Positions 5,949-14,693 of a stretch of DNA of 14,829 nucleotides are shown here, piece by piece (position 1 is the stretch's first letter; the number at the start of each line of letters is the position of its first letter). Below the pieces are notes generated by a model that saw only the letters and a program-made list of their open reading frames with translations, was not told the DNA's origin and did not search any database. The stretch is from Planctomycetaceae bacterium (lineage in GTDB: Bacteria > Planctomycetota > Planctomycetia > Pirellulales > Thermoguttaceae). A program made the position numbers and the translations under genes. The stretch lies in NCBI GenBank assembly GCA_031267635.1, contig JAIRYX010000467.1, positions 1 to 14,829 on the forward strand, read 5' to 3'.

Positions 5949-8870
5949 TTATTCTTCTTTTTCCTCCTCATTTTCCAACGTCGGCGATTCCACAACATCT
6001 TCATCTTCGACTTCAATTTCAACCGACTGCGGTTTATTTTCATCGCCGGATGGGGTTGCGTCTTGGGGGATTCGTTTGACGGCAACAAGCGTATCGTCTT
6101 CGTCCAGCGTCATAATGCGGACGCCTTGTGTGTTACGTCCCATGATGCGAACGTCGCTCACGGCAATCCGCTGAATCTGACCTCGCGCCGTAATCATCAT
6201 GATTTCGTCATCATCGTAAACGCGAATTGCTCCGATGACTTTACCGTTTCGTTTTGTCGCTTTGATGTCTCGCAACCCTTTACCGCCGCGGCGAATCGTG
6301 CGGTAAGAACGGCTCGAAGAATTTTTGTCGTCGCCTTCTTCATTATTTTCGTCGTTGCTTTCGTTATTGACGTCCGCGTTGTCGATGTCTGAATTATTTT
6401 CCTGCTCGGAAATTAACTCGTCTATCGGCGATTCGTCGTCGCGGTTGATTGCGTCATCGTCTTCTTCGTCCCCTATTTTTTCCGCTTCCGGCAGAGCGTT
6501 CGGTCCAAACGGAGTCCGCTTACAGTAACCGTTGGCACATGCCGTCAAAAGCGTTCTGTCCGGCGACGCGACAACCGCTGCGACAACATGATCTCCTTTC
6601 GATAATGTTATTCCTTTCACGCCGCTTGCCGTGCGTCCCATCGGTCGCGCATCCGTGTGGCGGAAGCGAATCGCCATACCGTTTGCGGTCGAAATGATGA
6701 TTTCATCGCCGGGACCAACGACTGCCGTATCAATCAATTCGTCGCCTTCTTTCAGTTTAATGGCAATCAAACCGCCTTTGAGTGGGCGACCAAACGCCGA
6801 TAATTTCGTCTTTTTGACTAATCCTTTTTTCGTGAAAAGCACGAGATAGTGATCCAGTGCGTCAAAATCTTTAATCGCCCGACAATCGGCAATTTCTTCG
6901 GCTTCGCCGAGATTCAGCATATTGACGATAGCCCGCCCTTTGGAAGTTGGCGAAAGGAGCGGCAAGTTGTAAACCTTATGCCAATAGACTTTGCCTTTCG
7001 TCGTGAAAAAGAGCAGATAGTTATGCGTCGTGGCGACAAAAAGATGTTGAATTGGGTCTTCGTCCGCGACTTTGGCTCCTTTACGACCTTTACCGCCGCG
7101 CCGCTGCGCTCGATAAAGTGCCGCTTGCGTCCGCTTGATATAACCGCCGTGCGTAATCGACACAACCATCGTTTCTTCCGTGATGAGATCTTCCATATCC
7201 ACTTCGCCGACTTCTTCGCCGGTAATTTCGGTCAATCGTTTTTCGCCGTACTTCCGTTTCATTTCGAGAAGTTCGTCTCGAATCATCTGCAAAATATTTT
7301 TCTCGTCGGACAAAATGCGAAGATATTCTTTAATATCCGCGAGCAAATTGTTAAATTCTTCGCCGAGTTTTTCCTGTTCGAGATTGACCAAATGCCCGAG
7401 CGTCATTCGCAAAATCGCATCCGCCTGAACTGGTGAAAGCGTGTAATTTTCCGATGCGCCATGTTCTTCCTGAAACGCCACAAAACCGTCGTCGCCGAGC
7501 GCGCGGTGTAAAATCGCCGCCGGACATTCAATCGTCATCAAACGTTCTTTCGCTTCCGCTTGCGTTTTGGACATACGAATAACACGGATGACTTCGTCGA
7601 TATTGGCGTGAGCGATCATCAATCCTTCGACCGTGTGTTTTCGTTTTCTCGCTCGCGCCAACAAAAATTGCGTTCGCCGCCGAATCACTGTTACGCGATG
7701 CCGCAAAAATTCCTCAATCATTTCTTTGAACGAAAGCAATCGCGGCTTGCCATCCACTAACGCTAACAAATTGATAGAAAACGTGTCTTGCAGCGACGTA
7801 AATTGATACAACTGATTCAGCACAACATCGGGATCGGCGTCGCGTTTAAGTTCCAGCACGAGACGCACCGGTTCTTTGAGATCGGATTCGTTCCGCATAC
7901 TGGAAATACCGATAATTTTTCCAGAGTGAACCATTTCGGCAATTTTTTCTTCCACGCGGTCGCGCGTTTGCTGATACGGAATCTCTGAAACGATAATCCG
8001 ATTTCGTTTATGATGTTCTTCGATTGTCGCGCGTGCGCGAACTGTAATATTTCCGCGTCCCGACAGATAGCCGCGGCGGATTCCAGCGCGTCCACAGATA
8101 ATTCCGCCGGTCGGAAAGTCCGGTCCTGGGCAGATTTGCAACAATTCGTCGGGCGAAATCGCAGGATTATCAATCACGGCGACGGTTGCGTCACAGACTT
8201 CGGCGAGATTGTGCGGCGGAATACTGGTTGCCATACCGACGGCGATACCGCTTGTGCCATTGATCAAAACGTTGGGAAATTTGGACGGAAGCACGGTCGG
8301 CTCTGTATTTCGCTCGTCGTAAGTCGAAACGAAATCAACAGTATCGTATTCAAGATCTTCCAACATCAGCGATGCGAAAGAGGACATTCTCGCTTCGGTA
8401 TATCGCATAGCCGCCGCCGGAAGTCCTGCGATGGAGCCGAAATTTCCCTGCTTATCGACCAGAACATGCCGCATGTTCCATTCTTGTGCCAGACGTACTA
8501 AAGTCGGGTAAACAATCGCCTCGCCGTGCGGGTGATAGTCGCCGCTTGTATTGCCGCAGATTTTGGCGCATTTCATACGTTTAGAATTGGGACCGAGATT
8601 TAAATCGTTCATTGCCACAAGGATACGCCGCTGTGACGGTTTCAGTCCGTCCCGCACATCAGGCAGCGCGCGGCTGACAATAACGCTCATCGCATACGTC
8701 AGATAGCTACTGCGCAATTCATCTTCAATAGAAAATTGTTCGACTTTTCCAGCGTGAACATCAAACCCCAGCGGTTTACCATCCGGCGTAACCGGTTGCT
8801 GTTCCTGACTTTGCGAGTCGTTTTCCGGTTGCTGATTATTTTCCGCAGAATTAAAATCGTCTGACGACAA
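5949..8870 (-). CDS. gyrA: DNA gyrase subunit A
   Basis: GyrA cuts and rejoins DNA in the A2B2 gyrase that introduces negative supercoils. The 973-residue product is longer than typical (about 820-880). A Gln/Asn/Asp-rich N-terminal extension (1-40) precedes the breakage-reunion domain, which has the quinolone-region motif HPHGEAIVYP at 113-122 and the catalytic Tyr157 in AAMRYTEAR. The C-terminal domain has the GyrA box QRRGGKG at 589-595, which marks gyrase rather than topoisomerase IV, and six blade motifs (for example 568-581, 619-637, 676-690, 724-736, 774-789, 889-907). An acidic, Asn/Ser-rich insert (about 794-855) lies between blades five and six, followed by a second RRGGKG (860-865); an acidic tail closes the protein. 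The start is TTG, with GGGGGTGA just upstream (minus strand, 8881-8874). Its partner gyrB is not in the window. It has its own promoter-like pair and is followed by repeat copy C. Confidence 0.97.
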   Translation of the reverse strand: MSSDDFNSAENNQQPENDSQSQEQQPVTPDGKPLGFDVHAGKVEQFSIEDELRSSYLTYAMSVIVSRALPDVRDGLKPSQRRILVAMNDLNLGPNSKRMKCAKICGNTSGDYHPHGEAIVYPTLVRLAQEWNMRHVLVDKQGNFGSIAGLPAAAMRYTEARMSSFASLMLEDLEYDTVDFVSTYDERNTEPTVLPSKFPNVLINGTSGIAVGMATSIPPHNLAEVCDATVAVIDNPAISPDELLQICPGPDFPTGGIICGRAGIRRGYLSGRGNITVRARATIEEHHKRNRIIVSEIPYQQTRDRVEEKIAEMVHSGKIIGISSMRNESDLKEPVRLVLELKRDADPDVVLNQLYQFTSLQDTFSINLLALVDGKPRLLSFKEMIEEFLRHRVTVIRRRTQFLLARARKRKHTVEGLMIAHANIDEVIRVIRMSKTQAEAKERLMTIECPAAILHRALGDDGFVAFQEEHGASENYTLSPVQADAILRMTLGHLVNLEQEKLGEEFNNLLADIKEYLRILSDEKNILQMIRDELLEMKRKYGEKRLTEITGEEVGEVDMEDLITEETMVVSITHGGYIKRTQAALYRAQRRGGKGRKGAKVADEDPIQHLFVATTHNYLLFFTTKGKVYWHKVYNLPLLSPTSKGRAIVNMLNLGEAEEIADCRAIKDFDALDHYLVLFTKKGLVKKTKLSAFGRPLKGGLIAIKLKEGDELIDTAVVGPGDEIIISTANGMAIRFRHTDARPMGRTASGVKGITLSKGDHVVAAVVASPDRTLLTACANGYCKRTPFGPNALPEAEKIGDEEDDDAINRDDESPIDELISEQENNSDIDNADVNNESNDENNEEGDDKNSSSRSYRTIRRGGKGLRDIKATKRNGKVIGAIRVYDDDEIMMITARGQIQRIAVSDVRIMGRNTQGVRIMTLDEDDTLVAVKRIPQDATPSGDENKPQSVEIEVEDEDVVESPTLENEEEKEE

Positions 8871-8873
8871 AAT

Positions 8874-8881
8874 TCACCCCC
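8874..8881 (-). promoter_or_regulatory. Ribosome binding site for gyrA (TTG start)
   Basis: On the minus strand GGGGGTGA lies 3 nt before the TTG (6 nt counting from the G-run), a one-mismatch version of GGAGGTGA. It supports the TTG start and therefore the Gln/Asn-rich N-terminal extension. Confidence 0.6.
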
Positions 8882-8980
8882 AAATAAATGCTTTAATTCA
8901 AAATATCTCTTGATGCCGGTTATTTTTCTATATTAGCCGGACTGGTCATCCGCATCTCCAAACGATAAAATGACGTGGTT

Positions 8981-9008
8981 ATTGTATCATAAGTAAGAAA
9001 TTTGACAA
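8981..9008 (-). promoter_or_regulatory. Candidate gyrA promoter (TTGTCA, 16 nt, TACAAT)
   Basis: On the minus strand TTGTCA (9008-9003) and TACAAT (8986-8981) are 16 nt apart, about 110 nt before the gyrA start. Both boxes are close to the housekeeping consensus. Confidence 0.55.
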
Positions 9009-9142
9009 GATTAACGCACGAAGAAACAGGAGTTGTCTATTTTGATGGCGAAAAATGTGAAACAAGAGAAATACATTACGGGGAAAAATATCACGTTTTT
9101 CATTTTCCAAAGTGGGCAAGTCCGGTAATTGCTATTGGGTGA
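8993..9142 (+). pseudogene. Short open frame, possible gene-tail remnant
   Basis: In the 356-bp gap between gyrA and the large secreted-protein gene, the plus strand is open from 8993 to the TGA at 9140-9142. It reads THEETGVVYFDGEKC and then ends KWASPVIAIG. The pattern (Val-x-x-x-Asp-Gly, then a Gly turn, then a Pro near the end) loosely recalls the C-terminal beta strands of NAD kinases, but this is a weak impression. No good start or ribosome binding site is present (TTG at 9002 is possible), and it overlaps the gyrA promoter. The rest of the gap (9143-9226) shows nothing definite, and no clear terminator for the upstream gene. Confidence 0.15.
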
Positions 9143-9226
9143 TTAAAGCGTGAAATTATAGTGTTTCCATGTTGTAAAAATCAGTATCAATTGAAGAACT
9201 TGGTATCACTCGCTCACCGCTTCTTC

Positions 9227-12200
9227 TCACCAAATCCTAAATTTTTTCAACCGGTCGCTCCATGTTTTATTTTTCTCCGGTTGCGGCGGCGGGACGGCTT
9301 GGGCGGCTTGTTTGGCGGAAGGAGACGCGGGAGTTGCTGCGGGAGGGAGCTGCGATTGAGCGGCAACCAACTCTTCGACATTCGGCATACATTCCGCAAG
9401 CAATTGAGACCAATAGCCGTCGAGAATCCCCAGCGTATCCGAAATTCTGCCTTTATTCAGATAATAATTCGCAACGCTTAATGTCCGCATCAGCGACGTG
9501 CGTTCTGTATCGGTAAACGCAAGATGAAACAACTTGACGTCGTCTATCCACACGGTTGCCGGAGCGGATAACTCGACGCCGACCGATAACGTTTCAAGAT
9601 TTGTCAATGGCAAATCGCTAAACGGCACGACAACCGGACGCCATTTAACGCCGTCAACGGCTTGCGATTGAGAAATTTTGTCCCAAATTGCCGTGCCGAT
9701 TGTCGCCGAGCGCAAAAACGGGCGGTTTTGATATTCTCCCTTCAACACCAATCGAAGCGGTAATTGCGTCGCGTCTTGAGAAACTCCAACCCACAGCGAT
9801 ACAAAAAGCCGCCCTGTTTGCGGCGAGGGAAACGGATGACTGAGCAACGTACCGGACGTCAAAGTATCTGGCGTCAATGTTTCGGACGCTCGTTTTGCGG
9901 TAATTTGTATTGATTTCGTGCCTGCTTTCGCGTGGGATGAATCAACCATCGCGGATACTGTTGCGTCGCCTTCTAAAATCCAGCCGGGAACATTTCCCGC
10001 GTTTTCCAATAACGCCGCATTCGATGTCGCGTTGGAAAAATCTATTGCGTTTGATGAATTTCTATTGCCTGTTTCTTCAGACGATATTACTGATGTTGAC
10101 GCTGACGACGCGGCGGAATGATTTCGCGGAGAAAACAATTCGCTCCATCTCGGCGGCGTTAAATATCGAGAATAGCCCGGCGTTTTTTGCGCCGCGGGTT
10201 CGTTGCGATGAAGTTGCTGTTGCGATAAAACGTATTGTTTCCATTCTTCCGGCGATGTTTCAAAGCTGCCGTTTACAAGGACGTCCCACGCCAACCATGA
10301 ACGCGAAAGCCGAATACGGTCGTCAAGTTGATTCAATTTTTTGCCGAGTTGTCCGTTCATGCCGATAAGATTTGCCGGACTATTGACGTCGATTCGCTCC
10401 GGTTTTGCGTTGACGTCCGAAATGAAGAACGCAACGAAATCATACGGCTTCAACGTTTCCGACCATTCAAAACCGCCCTCAATGTTTTTCGGCATACTTA
10501 ATTGACGTAACGCTGTGAACGAATGGATTCGGCTTCCTTGCCGCGAAGAAAACGCGACTCGCACCGGCACGGAAAACGGCGCGTTGTTGATAAGATAACA
10601 ATAAGTTCCGCGTTCCGTATTCGCGTAACGCATCGTTATCGGTTGCGTTGTTTGCTCGTCGCCGCTACGGAATGTTTGAAATGGCGTTTGCGGCAACATT
10701 TGATATTGCATCATCATTTCACGCACGGAATCTTCTTCGCCGAGCAGCTGCGTTACTCCGCCGTCGAAAAGAAAAAAAACGTCGTTGTCGGCAAGATGGC
10801 GGATGAATCGTTTACGATTTTGATCGTTTGCCGGAAGAATTTCTTGCGCAAACCAATTTCGCGACGGCTTAAACGGCGATTTTGAATCGAATGCCGGAAG
10901 CGTCAATTCCAACGGCTGATGGTAAAATAAGCTCGCCGTTGAATAATTCCACGATTGTGTTTGCCGAAATATGTGCGCCATATCCGCATGTTGTAATTCA
11001 AGATTGACAGCGATATTTGCAAGATGGTTTTCCGCCGTTAATTTTTCAGGACGCATAAAAATAATATTTGGCGTGTTTTGATAAGATTCGGGATCCATTC
11101 CCAAATACATGAGCGGCTGATAAACGCTGACCGATTGTAGTAATGACGGCGTAAAGAAACGTTGACAAACCGGATGATCGAACATTTTCGCGCCAGCAAG
11201 GTATAACTTCGCGTCAGGACGGGCGTTTGTAATCACGTCCGCCATACGCCGATAAAATTTCGTCGTTTGTTCGGCTCGCCATCGAATCCATTGTTCCAAA
11301 CATTGCGACCGAATAAATTCCGCGCGGGTCAGCAATCGTTGTTCTCCTTCGCCCGGGACATTGATCCGCGTATCCCGCGAAAATTTCGCAATAGTATTAT
11401 CGTCCATGCCATAGTATTCATCGGGAAGTATCGCGTAACCGTCGGGCGAAAGCTGTACAGCAACGCCTCCAAACGACGGATGCCCCGCCGATCGCTCGAC
11501 CAACTCGCGTATCACGTCAATCATTGCGTTTTGCACATCGGGATTCAGCAAATTGTAATACGCTCCGCGACCGGACGGATCGGGATTAGCCGCTTGTTCC
11601 GGTAAGATATTTCCATACGGACCAACATAGCGCAATCCCGATACGGCTAACGGCGTTGGCCGCACGGCTTGGGCGTCTTGTCGTATTCGCTCTTCCAACG
11701 AAGGAAGCGGCATACAAAAATCGACGGCGGGAATCAGCGTCAGGTTTTCGCGGTCAAACGTTACTGCCAATGCCGCAAGCACATCTTTACGTACCGGATC
11801 TTCTCCGTGCGGAAGAAAAACGCCGGAATCATAACGCGGCGTCGGCGACAGATGCGGACTCGGATAAAGCGAACTTCCATCCGACGCAACGGAAACCATC
11901 GCACCGCCATAACCGCTCATCCGAAGATATTGCACAAACCGTGAAATTCCCTGATAAAACGTTTCCCAGTCGGTAACTCCAATGTTTTGTAAATTTCCCG
12001 GCGCCCGTGTTGCCGAAAAACTTTCGCAAAAGTTCGGCCGATGCAAATATGCCGCAAAAAGCCGTTGTTGATTCCGCGTTTGTAAAACGTTATTTCCCGA
12101 CGCACCGAGAAATGCGGAAAATTCATCCGGCGCACGATAAATTCGCAACGCTCCATAAACTGCCGACTGATCGTCCCGCCGATTCACAAGCAAAATGATC

Positions 12201-14125
12201 GGCGTTTTAGTTTTAGGATAAAACAAAATGCGATGCTGTAAAACACGTCCAACCGGTTGATCGGAAACGATTTCTTTTTCGACTCGCAAACCGGAATCAA
12301 CGGTTGACGGAATAAAACCGCCGACAGGCGACGGCTCTACGATACTGATTCCAAGCGTTTGCGGCACGCCCGAAAGATAATCAATTTCGAGAAAATGAGG
12401 TTTGTTCGGTTCTGTAATTGGAATCGGGTACGCTTCCCACGGCGGCGAATTTTTGTCGAGCGGCGGAGGCATTTCTGCAAAACCGGTAACGTTATTCTCC
12501 GATGAGTGATACGGCACAACATGTCCGCTTCCGAAATTTTCCTGCCAAAAAGTTTTCGGCTGGCTACGGTTGAGAAGTTGTCCGGGCGAAAGCTGCGAAA
12601 CTCTATCGCGCACGTTTTCGAGCGTTGTTTTTTCTTCTTGCGGTTGCGGAAACGGTTCATATTGATTGACCGGCGTTGATTCCGCGTTGTTGGTTCCGGG
12701 AAAATAGCCGATACGCGGTAGCGGCAACGTCAGCTTGGAAAACCGCCGCCACCAATTCGGATTCGACGGATCAACACTTTCGACAAGCGTTCCGCGATCA
12801 TTCCACTGAGCCGCCGTTGGATTTGCGCGATTCGGCAATGTTGGCGAAAGAATGAAACATTGAAACGTGCGCTGAACCAGCGTTTTATCGCGCGAACCGA
12901 ACAAAGGAAAACGGTCGTTACTTTTTTGATGCAAAGTGAGAACAATATCATAAACGCCTTCTTCATTCGGCGCACGAAACGGCACAGGAATCGCGGCGGA
13001 CTTTGCGCTATTTGGCGGATTTTCTTCATCAGGGATCGCAAATTCCGCTTCATTCACACGGTCATTGGTTCGTCCCCGATACGCCGCTACTGTCAACGAC
13101 AAATTTTTTTCGTGCGGATGATTCAAAAATCGCGGTAAAATTTCCCATTCTGTCATTTCATTCGGCGAAAGAATTGTTGTTCCTTTGGGAATGTGAATCG
13201 ACAATTCATCGCCCGGCACGCGTTCCAAACGAATATGATTTCCTGATTGATCCAACGTTTGCTGCACGGCTCCGCGAATCAAATCCGCAATCATTACCGT
13301 TGTAATCAATTGAGATTTATGGTCGTGGTCGGTCATTTGAATTTGAAGCTGCGCGGTAGGGGTGCAATCCAACGTAATGTGCATGCCGGAATACGATTTG
13401 GGTGAACGAGATGCAATATTTAGCGTTCCATTTTCATCCAACCACAACGAACCAGGCACATCCGGTTCGGCGCCAAGCGAAACCATTTGCCGCATTGTTC
13501 CGTCGGTCAGCCGAAGCGTCCCTTCCCAAACTCGCGGCTCGCCGCCACCCCATGCAACACTGACGCGACAATAACCGTGCGAAAATTCCATTGATTCTTT
13601 TTGTCGTTCAAATTGCCGTTCAATTTGTTGCAAAGAATCAGTTTGCAGCGGCAAAAGCGGATTTCCAGCCAAATCATCTACGTGATTTGTGGAATTTGTA
13701 ATAACTGGTGTGTTTGTAAATCCATAATTTTGAAACGGTTGCGTTTGAATGTTAGCGATTCGGACGCCAATATCCGGGTAATTGTCTCTATTGCCTGGAC
13801 TTTGAAATTGCGGATTTATGTTTTGAGGTTGCGGATTGGTATTTTGAGGATTCATGGCAATTGGTGCAGATTGCATGGAAATCGCAGGCGTTGAAGAATA
13901 CTGTGTTGAAGAAGAATACGGAGATTGTGTTGATTGATAAGATTGTTGTTGAGGAAAATTTTGAATTGGCGTGAGAGTTTGCGGCGGCTGATATGTTGAA
14001 GAAGGATTTTGTGCGCAAACAATAAGCGATATAAGTTCGGCGAATCCCAAACTTATCAAGAAAATAAAAGCCGCCTTCATCAAAAATGAACGCGGCAACT
14101 GACCCGGACATCCTTGTCCGCACAT
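9227..14125 (-). CDS. Giant exported protein with glycosidase-like barrel and carbohydrate-binding-like domain
   Basis: A 1632-residue secreted or surface protein. The N-terminus has a basic-hydrophobic signal segment (about 12-38) with a likely signal peptidase I site after VCA (38-39), then a Gln/Pro/Ser/Asn-rich linker (40-145). Beta-rich regions follow (about 180-430 and 575-665). Residues of about 695-1100 look like a TIM-barrel of the glycoside-hydrolase-like (GHL10/GH42-like) type: strand-like LIPAVDF (797-803), YNLLNPDVQNAMIDVIREL (857-875) and HPSFGGVAVQLSPDG (882-896). A small beta domain (about 1165-1237) is followed by a jelly-roll, CBM-like region (VNGSFE at 1284-1289 to VWIDDVKLF at 1525-1533). 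The end is Pro/Ala-rich with a basic-aromatic WSDRLKKFRIW tail. Catalytic residues cannot be assigned. AAGGA lies 5 nt before the ATG at 14125; Met16 is an alternative start without such a site. It is the only surface-type enzyme here; polysaccharide processing is an inference. Confidence 0.75.
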   Translation of the reverse strand: MCGQGCPGQLPRSFLMKAAFIFLISLGFAELISLIVCAQNPSSTYQPPQTLTPIQNFPQQQSYQSTQSPYSSSTQYSSTPAISMQSAPIAMNPQNTNPQPQNINPQFQSPGNRDNYPDIGVRIANIQTQPFQNYGFTNTPVITNSTNHVDDLAGNPLLPLQTDSLQQIERQFERQKESMEFSHGYCRVSVAWGGGEPRVWEGTLRLTDGTMRQMVSLGAEPDVPGSLWLDENGTLNIASRSPKSYSGMHITLDCTPTAQLQIQMTDHDHKSQLITTVMIADLIRGAVQQTLDQSGNHIRLERVPGDELSIHIPKGTTILSPNEMTEWEILPRFLNHPHEKNLSLTVAAYRGRTNDRVNEAEFAIPDEENPPNSAKSAAIPVPFRAPNEEGVYDIVLTLHQKSNDRFPLFGSRDKTLVQRTFQCFILSPTLPNRANPTAAQWNDRGTLVESVDPSNPNWWRRFSKLTLPLPRIGYFPGTNNAESTPVNQYEPFPQPQEEKTTLENVRDRVSQLSPGQLLNRSQPKTFWQENFGSGHVVPYHSSENNVTGFAEMPPPLDKNSPPWEAYPIPITEPNKPHFLEIDYLSGVPQTLGISIVEPSPVGGFIPSTVDSGLRVEKEIVSDQPVGRVLQHRILFYPKTKTPIILLVNRRDDQSAVYGALRIYRAPDEFSAFLGASGNNVLQTRNQQRLFAAYLHRPNFCESFSATRAPGNLQNIGVTDWETFYQGISRFVQYLRMSGYGGAMVSVASDGSSLYPSPHLSPTPRYDSGVFLPHGEDPVRKDVLAALAVTFDRENLTLIPAVDFCMPLPSLEERIRQDAQAVRPTPLAVSGLRYVGPYGNILPEQAANPDPSGRGAYYNLLNPDVQNAMIDVIRELVERSAGHPSFGGVAVQLSPDGYAILPDEYYGMDDNTIAKFSRDTRINVPGEGEQRLLTRAEFIRSQCLEQWIRWRAEQTTKFYRRMADVITNARPDAKLYLAGAKMFDHPVCQRFFTPSLLQSVSVYQPLMYLGMDPESYQNTPNIIFMRPEKLTAENHLANIAVNLELQHADMAHIFRQTQSWNYSTASLFYHQPLELTLPAFDSKSPFKPSRNWFAQEILPANDQNRKRFIRHLADNDVFFLFDGGVTQLLGEEDSVREMMMQYQMLPQTPFQTFRSGDEQTTQPITMRYANTERGTYCYLINNAPFSVPVRVAFSSRQGSRIHSFTALRQLSMPKNIEGGFEWSETLKPYDFVAFFISDVNAKPERIDVNSPANLIGMNGQLGKKLNQLDDRIRLSRSWLAWDVLVNGSFETSPEEWKQYVLSQQQLHRNEPAAQKTPGYSRYLTPPRWSELFSPRNHSAASSASTSVISSEETGNRNSSNAIDFSNATSNAALLENAGNVPGWILEGDATVSAMVDSSHAKAGTKSIQITAKRASETLTPDTLTSGTLLSHPFPSPQTGRLFVSLWVGVSQDATQLPLRLVLKGEYQNRPFLRSATIGTAIWDKISQSQAVDGVKWRPVVVPFSDLPLTNLETLSVGVELSAPATVWIDDVKLFHLAFTDTERTSLMRTLSVANYYLNKGRISDTLGILDGYWSQLLAECMPNVEELVAAQSQLPPAATPASPSAKQAAQAVPPPQPEKNKTWSDRLKKFRIW

Positions 14126-14226
14126 GGCATCCTTACCAGATCAAGTTGTTTTATCTATTTTGTTTACATTGCGTCCGTCACGCCTCCGTTGACGTGATTT
14201 TGATCGGATTTCTTCGACAGCACAAG

Positions 14227-14255
14227 ATTATGCCAGATTTTCTTTACTTTTACAA
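14227..14255 (-). promoter_or_regulatory. Candidate promoter of the giant exported-protein gene (TTGTAA, 17 nt, CATAAT)
   Basis: On the minus strand TTGTAA (14255-14250) and CATAAT (14232-14227) are exactly 17 nt apart, about 100 nt before the ATG. The arrangement resembles the gyrA promoter candidate. Confidence 0.5.
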
Positions 14256-14555
14256 GAGCAATTTTGAAAAAAAGATTTTGGCTCTTTTCCAAAAGCGGGC
14301 TGAACTTTGAAAACGACTTGTAAGTGAAGCCAAGCGTTCCTGTTTTGTACAAAATACACCAAATGTTGGTTATTCAAAAGACTCGTTCTGAATTTGAACG
14401 TTAGGTAAACGACGCGATATAAATAAAATGTGAAGTTTATATACTTTGTCTTTCTCATATTTTCGTAATTTATACAAACCACAGATTTCAGAAATAAATC
14501 TATATATGACAAATTCTAAAAACCTCATTTCCAACAAATTTCACCGTTGAAAAAT

Positions 14556-14586
14556 ACAGACCTCATATGTTACGCATGAGGTCTGT
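14556..14586. repeat. Perfect 11-bp hairpin, ACAGACCTCAT / ATGAGGTCTGT
   Basis: The arms at 14556-14566 and 14576-14586 are perfect complements around a 9-nt loop (ATGTTACGC). No T-run follows on the plus strand. On the minus strand the stem leads into TATTTTTC, so it could be a weak terminator for minus-strand transcription entering from the right. Confidence 0.65.
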
Positions 14587-14605
14587 GTAAGTACTTTCCA
14601 TTGTA

Positions 14606-14693
14606 GGGAACTTCTAAAAACCTGATTTTCAGGAGTCCCCTTTAGAAAAAGATGCGGATTTTTTAAAAACTGATCCGTGTATTTTTTTAGAAG
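14606..14693. repeat. Nested inverted repeats abutting repeat copy D
   Basis: GGGAACTTCT (14606-14615) pairs with AGGAGTCCC (14631-14639), allowing one bulge and one G-U pair. CTTCTAAAAA (14611-14620) is also the exact complement of TTTTTAGAAG (14684-14693), whose last base touches the first base of repeat copy D. A further TTTAGAA (14641-14647) repeats part of the arm. The layout resembles a miniature or decayed transposable-element end, but no transposase is present. Confidence 0.4.

Larger units (their letters stand above)
14126..14693. other. Non-coding region upstream of the giant gene
   Basis: No convincing gene is seen on either strand in these 568 bp. The region carries the promoter-like pair of the minus-strand gene (14227-14255), an AT-rich stretch to about 14550, and the hairpins at 14556-14586 and 14606-14639, and it ends at repeat copy D. 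Confidence 0.6.

Noticed and set aside
6849..7436. 195-codon plus-strand frame inside gyrA
   Set aside because: It is antisense to the conserved gyrA coding region and has no family resemblance; a shadow frame.
8010..8501. 163-codon plus-strand frame opposite the gyrA breakage-reunion domain
   Set aside because: Shadow of conserved gyrA codons, with no ribosome binding site or recognisable motif.
9910..10368. 152-codon plus-strand frame within the giant exported-protein gene
   Set aside because: It lies entirely opposite a continuous 1632-codon frame and has biased, non-protein-like composition.
14009..14020. Lipoprotein signal at LIVC in the giant protein
   Set aside because: The residue before Cys is Val rather than Ala, Gly or Ser, so a signal peptidase I site after VCA is more likely.
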